Positions 6,809 to 7,795 of a DNA stretch of 7,795 nt are shown piece by piece. The notes under the pieces are model-generated. The model saw only the letters and a list, made by a program, of their open reading frames with translations, was not told the DNA's origin and did not search any database. The translations under genes and the position numbers were made by a program. How positions within the stretch are numbered: position 1 is the stretch's first letter; each line of letters starts with the position of its first letter. Source of the stretch: an uncultured Bacillota bacterium (lineage in GTDB: Bacteria > Bacillota > Dehalobacteriia > UBA4068); the NCBI GenBank assembly GCA_934271085.1, contig CAKQQU010000062.1:1-7795 (forward strand), read 5' to 3'.

Positions 6809-6968
6809 ATGCTTCTTGATTTTAACAATTTTTAACAATATGAAAAAAAACCATACCCGGTTTGTTTGTTCTTTGCTGCATACTTTTGCTTACAACATGG
6901 AGCAAAGTGATAATGGTGCAAGAATCGAGCAATGCAAAAAGTGGTGTAAAAATAATGGCATCCAGTAA
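6809..6968 (+). pseudogene. Short ORF with good ribosome binding site, interrupted by a 10-bp duplication
   Basis: GGAGG (6797-6801) sits 7 nt before an ATG at 6809, but the frame stops after only eight residues (MLLDFNNF, TAA at 6833-6835). The stop is created by the second copy of a 10-bp tandem repeat. Removing one copy joins this start in frame to an ORF at 6840-6968 and gives a 49-residue peptide whose tail is rich in Cys and Lys (ARIEQCKKWCKNNGI). I do not recognise the family. The reading may be fortuitous in AT-rich DNA, and the last 14 nt overlap the TfoX-like start. Alternatives are a tiny leader peptide or no gene at all. Confidence 0.3.
6820..6839. repeat. Perfect 10-bp tandem duplication
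   Basis: TTTTAACAAT is repeated exactly at 6820-6829 and 6830-6839. Because 10 is not a multiple of three, gain or loss of one copy shifts the frame of any ORF crossing it. Confidence 0.9.
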
Positions 6969-7155
6969 AGAGTATCTTCATTTCATTTTGGAACAGTTAT
7001 CTGATTTGGACGATGTTTCTTGCCGGCCTATGATGGAAGAATATGTCCTCTATTATCGCGGTAAAATCGTCGGCGGAATCTATGATGATCGATTACTTGT
7101 AAAGAAAACAAGATCCGCTTTGGAATATAAGTTGACGTTCAGGGAAATATGTTAA
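6955..7155 (+). pseudogene. TfoX N-terminal-domain protein, 3'-truncated remnant
   Basis: From ATG 6955 the frame encodes 66 residues. The first about 55 (MASSKEYLHFILEQLSDLDD, then R24-PMMEEY, YYRGKIVGGIYDDRLLVKK and TRSA) match the small TfoX/Sxy N-terminal-domain proteins of Bacillota. Those proteins normally run to about 105-115 residues, with a PYEGAKPM-like segment and a C-terminal ELPxPK tail. Here the match stops at residues 54-56, and eleven unrelated residues follow before TAA at 7153-7155. The C-terminal half is missing and I cannot find it in any frame nearby. The alien tail is antisense to an ImmA-like fragment, so the gene appears cut by a rearrangement at about 7113-7122. Family members are of uncertain function; they resemble a domain of the competence regulator TfoX/Sxy. 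Starts at 6862 (TTG) or 6913 (ATG) are possible but add unmatched sequence. Confidence 0.75.
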
Positions 7156-7232
7156 TCGCCGTTATCATCCAAAACAGTCAGGGCTTTTATTCTTGGCGGC
7201 AGGTTGATTATGCGGGTAATTATATCCTCCAT
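7113..7232 (-). pseudogene. ImmA/IrrE-type metallopeptidase gene remnant (N-terminus only, nonsense codon)
   Basis: On the - strand an ATG at 7232 follows GAAGG (7244-7240) by 7 nt and lies 27 nt after the Xre gene stop. It encodes 26 residues (MEDIITRIINLPPRIKALTV, then LDDNGD) before TAA at 7154-7152. The same frame continues with HISLNVNLYSKADL down to about 7113. Reading the TAA as a tyrosine codon gives LDDNGDYHISLNVNLYS, which has the feel of the segment just before the HExxH helix in ImmA/IrrE-family zinc peptidases; these usually sit directly downstream of an Xre repressor. The catalytic HExxH and everything beyond it are absent, since the sequence runs into the TfoX remnant coded on the other strand. 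The family call rests on my recognition of a short segment plus gene context and is moderate. Confidence 0.55.
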
Positions 7233-7259
7233 CCGCTCGCCTTCTTTATATTTATTTTA

Positions 7260-7661
7260 TCATTTTTTAAGCGCTTCCAATATAGCTAGAGTTTTCTCTA
7301 TGTCATCCTTGGTGGCTTTTCTAGAGGCATCAAAAAGCATTTTCAACTCCGGACGCTGTTGCAGCTCTGCCCGCATTTCACAAACTTCATCCTTTTCGGT
7401 TTTTGGGGATTTTGCTATTGACTGTTTGCAACTTTCTTTATTCTCTTCGATTAAATCAGCCTTGTCTATGCCAAAAATTTTTGCCAAGGCTTCGATCTTG
7501 TCTATGCGAGGATATCTTTTTCCCTGCAACCAAGAAGATATGGTAGAATAAGGGACGCCAAGTATATCACATATATCTTGTCTTGTTTTTTGGCTTTGCG
7601 CCAAATATCTATTAAAATTTCTGGAAAAAACCTTCGCTAAATCGTTTTTCCCTTTTTCCAT
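7260..7661 (-). CDS. Xre-family (CI-like) helix-turn-helix repressor
   Basis: This is a 133-residue regulator. An N-terminal HTH_3 domain spans about residues 11-72. Its scaffold helices include TRQDICDILG (26-35), the recognition region VPYSTISSWLQGK (36-48) comes next, and PRIDKIEALAKIFGI follows (51-65). A charged linker (about 73-100) leads to a C-terminal segment RPELKMLFDASRKATKDDIE (103-122) and a final helix ending LEALKK. This C-terminus lacks an S24/LexA-type self-cleavage domain. In relatives with this tail, derepression is usually done by an ImmA-type protease encoded next door; here only a remnant of that gene remains (7232-7113). ATG 7661 is chosen because the HTH family match begins after it. 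The longer TTG start at 7724 would run through the promoter. The upstream GGGGTG (7674-7669) is a modest ribosome binding site. The gene probably represses its own promoter. The reading frame is intact. Confidence 0.85.
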   Translation of the reverse strand: MEKGKNDLAKVFSRNFNRYLAQSQKTRQDICDILGVPYSTISSWLQGKRYPRIDKIEALAKIFGIDKADLIEENKESCKQSIAKSPKTEKDEVCEMRAELQQRPELKMLFDASRKATKDDIEKTLAILEALKK

Positions 7662-7670
7662 GTTAAACAC

Positions 7671-7726
7671 CCCAAAATTTAAATACACTAAAAGCAAAAA
7701 TATCCTAAAATTAAAATACACCAAAA
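7671..7726. repeat. Two 23-bp direct repeats, probable operators of the Xre repressor
   Basis: Positions 7671-7693 and 7704-7726 are identical at 20 of 23 positions, with common parts CC, AAAATT and AAATACAC followed by AAAA. They are 33 bp apart start to start, about three helical turns. A shorter TAAACAC match occurs at 7664-7670. One copy covers the -10 box of the repressor promoter and the other lies just downstream of the expected transcript start, as an autorepression operator would. The low complexity of the DNA lowers certainty. Confidence 0.5.
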
Positions 7727-7741
7727 ATAAAAAAAGGTCAA
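7713..7741 (-). promoter_or_regulatory. Promoter of the Xre repressor gene
   Basis: On the - strand a -35 box TTGACC (7741-7736, 5 of 6 consensus) and a -10 box TATTTT (7718-7713, 4 of 6) are separated by exactly 17 bp of T-rich DNA. Transcription should start near 7706, giving a leader of about 45 nt before ATG 7661. The -10 lies within one direct repeat. Confidence 0.6.
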
Positions 7742-7789
7742 GAAAAAAGAAAAAGCCGAAAAACCCAGTAAAATCAAGGCTTTTCGGCT
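7742..7789 (-). terminator. Intrinsic terminator of a - strand gene outside the window
   Basis: AGCCGAAAA (7754-7762) pairs with TTTTCGGCT (7781-7789), and two further G-C pairs lie inside a mismatch (7764-7765 with 7778-7779). Read on the - strand, the stem is followed by TTTTTC and TTTTTTC (7753-7742), a good U-tract. It therefore ends transcription arriving from a gene to the right of the window and abuts the -35 box of the Xre promoter. Confidence 0.7.
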
Positions 7790-7795
7790 CTGTTT

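Larger units (their letters stand above)
6594..6954. other. AT-rich intergenic stretch with no confident gene
   Basis: No full-length gene is recognisable on either strand between the operon terminator and the TfoX-like fragment. The stretch holds two perfect tandem duplications (6703-6732 and 6820-6839), a TATAAT box and a short interrupted ORF, each listed separately. The interval is far more AT-rich than the operon to its left, with runs such as AAAAATTT and TTAAAAATTTTTT around 6615-6638. It reads as decayed or non-coding DNA. Confidence 0.6.

Noticed and set aside
6862..6954. N-terminal extension of the TfoX-like ORF from a TTG, with a signal-peptide-like stretch
   Set aside because: The TfoX-N match begins exactly at ATG 6955. 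The hydrophobic extension has no ribosome binding site and overlaps the other short ORF.
6840..6968. Resemblance of QCKKWCKNNGI to the end of a serine recombinase N-terminal motif
   Set aside because: The similarity covers only about ten residues, with no catalytic serine block upstream, so no recombinase call is justified.
7204..7551. Plus-strand ORF of 115 codons overlapping the Xre gene
   Set aside because: It is Ser/Ile-rich low-complexity antisense sequence to a clear HTH repressor and lacks any recognisable domain.
7662..7724. Longer TTG start for the Xre repressor (21 extra residues)
   Set aside because: It would translate the promoter/operator region into a Phe/Leu-rich stretch, and the -10 box at 7718-7713 would lie inside the coding sequence.
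6703..7726. Several short direct repeats as a CRISPR-like array
   Set aside because: The three repeat pairs have unrelated units, occur only twice each, and lack regular spacers.

Overview
The window looks like chromosomal DNA of a Bacillota (Firmicutes) bacterium. The evidence is strong AGGAGG-type ribosome binding sites, a histidine kinase with the Firmicutes-style 7TM sensor, a short TfoX-N-type protein and an Xre/ImmA-type regulator. The left 6.5 kb is of moderate GC and the right 1.2 kb is clearly AT-rich. Clostridia or Negativicutes would fit, but I cannot place the genus.

Positions 2-6550 are one tightly packed + strand operon that enters from the left and ends at a strong intrinsic terminator (6556-6593). 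It reads, in order: the C-terminal part of a thioester reductase, probably the release domain of a nonribosomal peptide or polyketide synthase lying upstream; a 7TM-PAS sensor histidine kinase; a response regulator with REC-GAF-HD-GYP architecture, predicted to hydrolyse c-di-GMP; an acyl-adenylating ligase; a stand-alone acyl carrier protein; and an Sfp-type phosphopantetheinyl transferase. Spacings are +1, -14, -11, +57 and 0 nt, so the signalling pair is translationally coupled into the biosynthetic operon. The genes fit together as follows: the transferase primes the carrier proteins, the ligase loads an acyl starter onto the ACP, the upstream synthase extends it, and the reductase releases an aldehyde or alcohol. 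The kinase/HD-GYP pair would link the pathway to local c-di-GMP turnover. The product is unknown. A membrane-sensing two-component c-di-GMP phosphodiesterase built into a small reductive-release cluster is the most interesting system here.

Positions 6594-7795 are an AT-rich flank of decayed genes. It contains a perfect 15-bp tandem duplication (6703-6732) and a perfect 10-bp tandem duplication (6820-6839) that breaks a short ORF with a good ribosome binding site. A 3'-truncated TfoX-N-domain gene (+ strand, from 6955) meets, end to end, a remnant of an ImmA/IrrE-type metallopeptidase gene on the - strand (7232 down to about 7113, with an in-frame TAA). The remnant lies just downstream of an apparently intact Xre-family repressor gene (7661-7260, - strand). 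The repressor has a recognisable promoter whose -10 lies in one copy of an imperfect 23-bp direct repeat, probably an autoregulatory operator. An intrinsic terminator for a further - strand gene beyond the window abuts that promoter. This flank looks like the remains of an integrated element's immunity region after a deletion.
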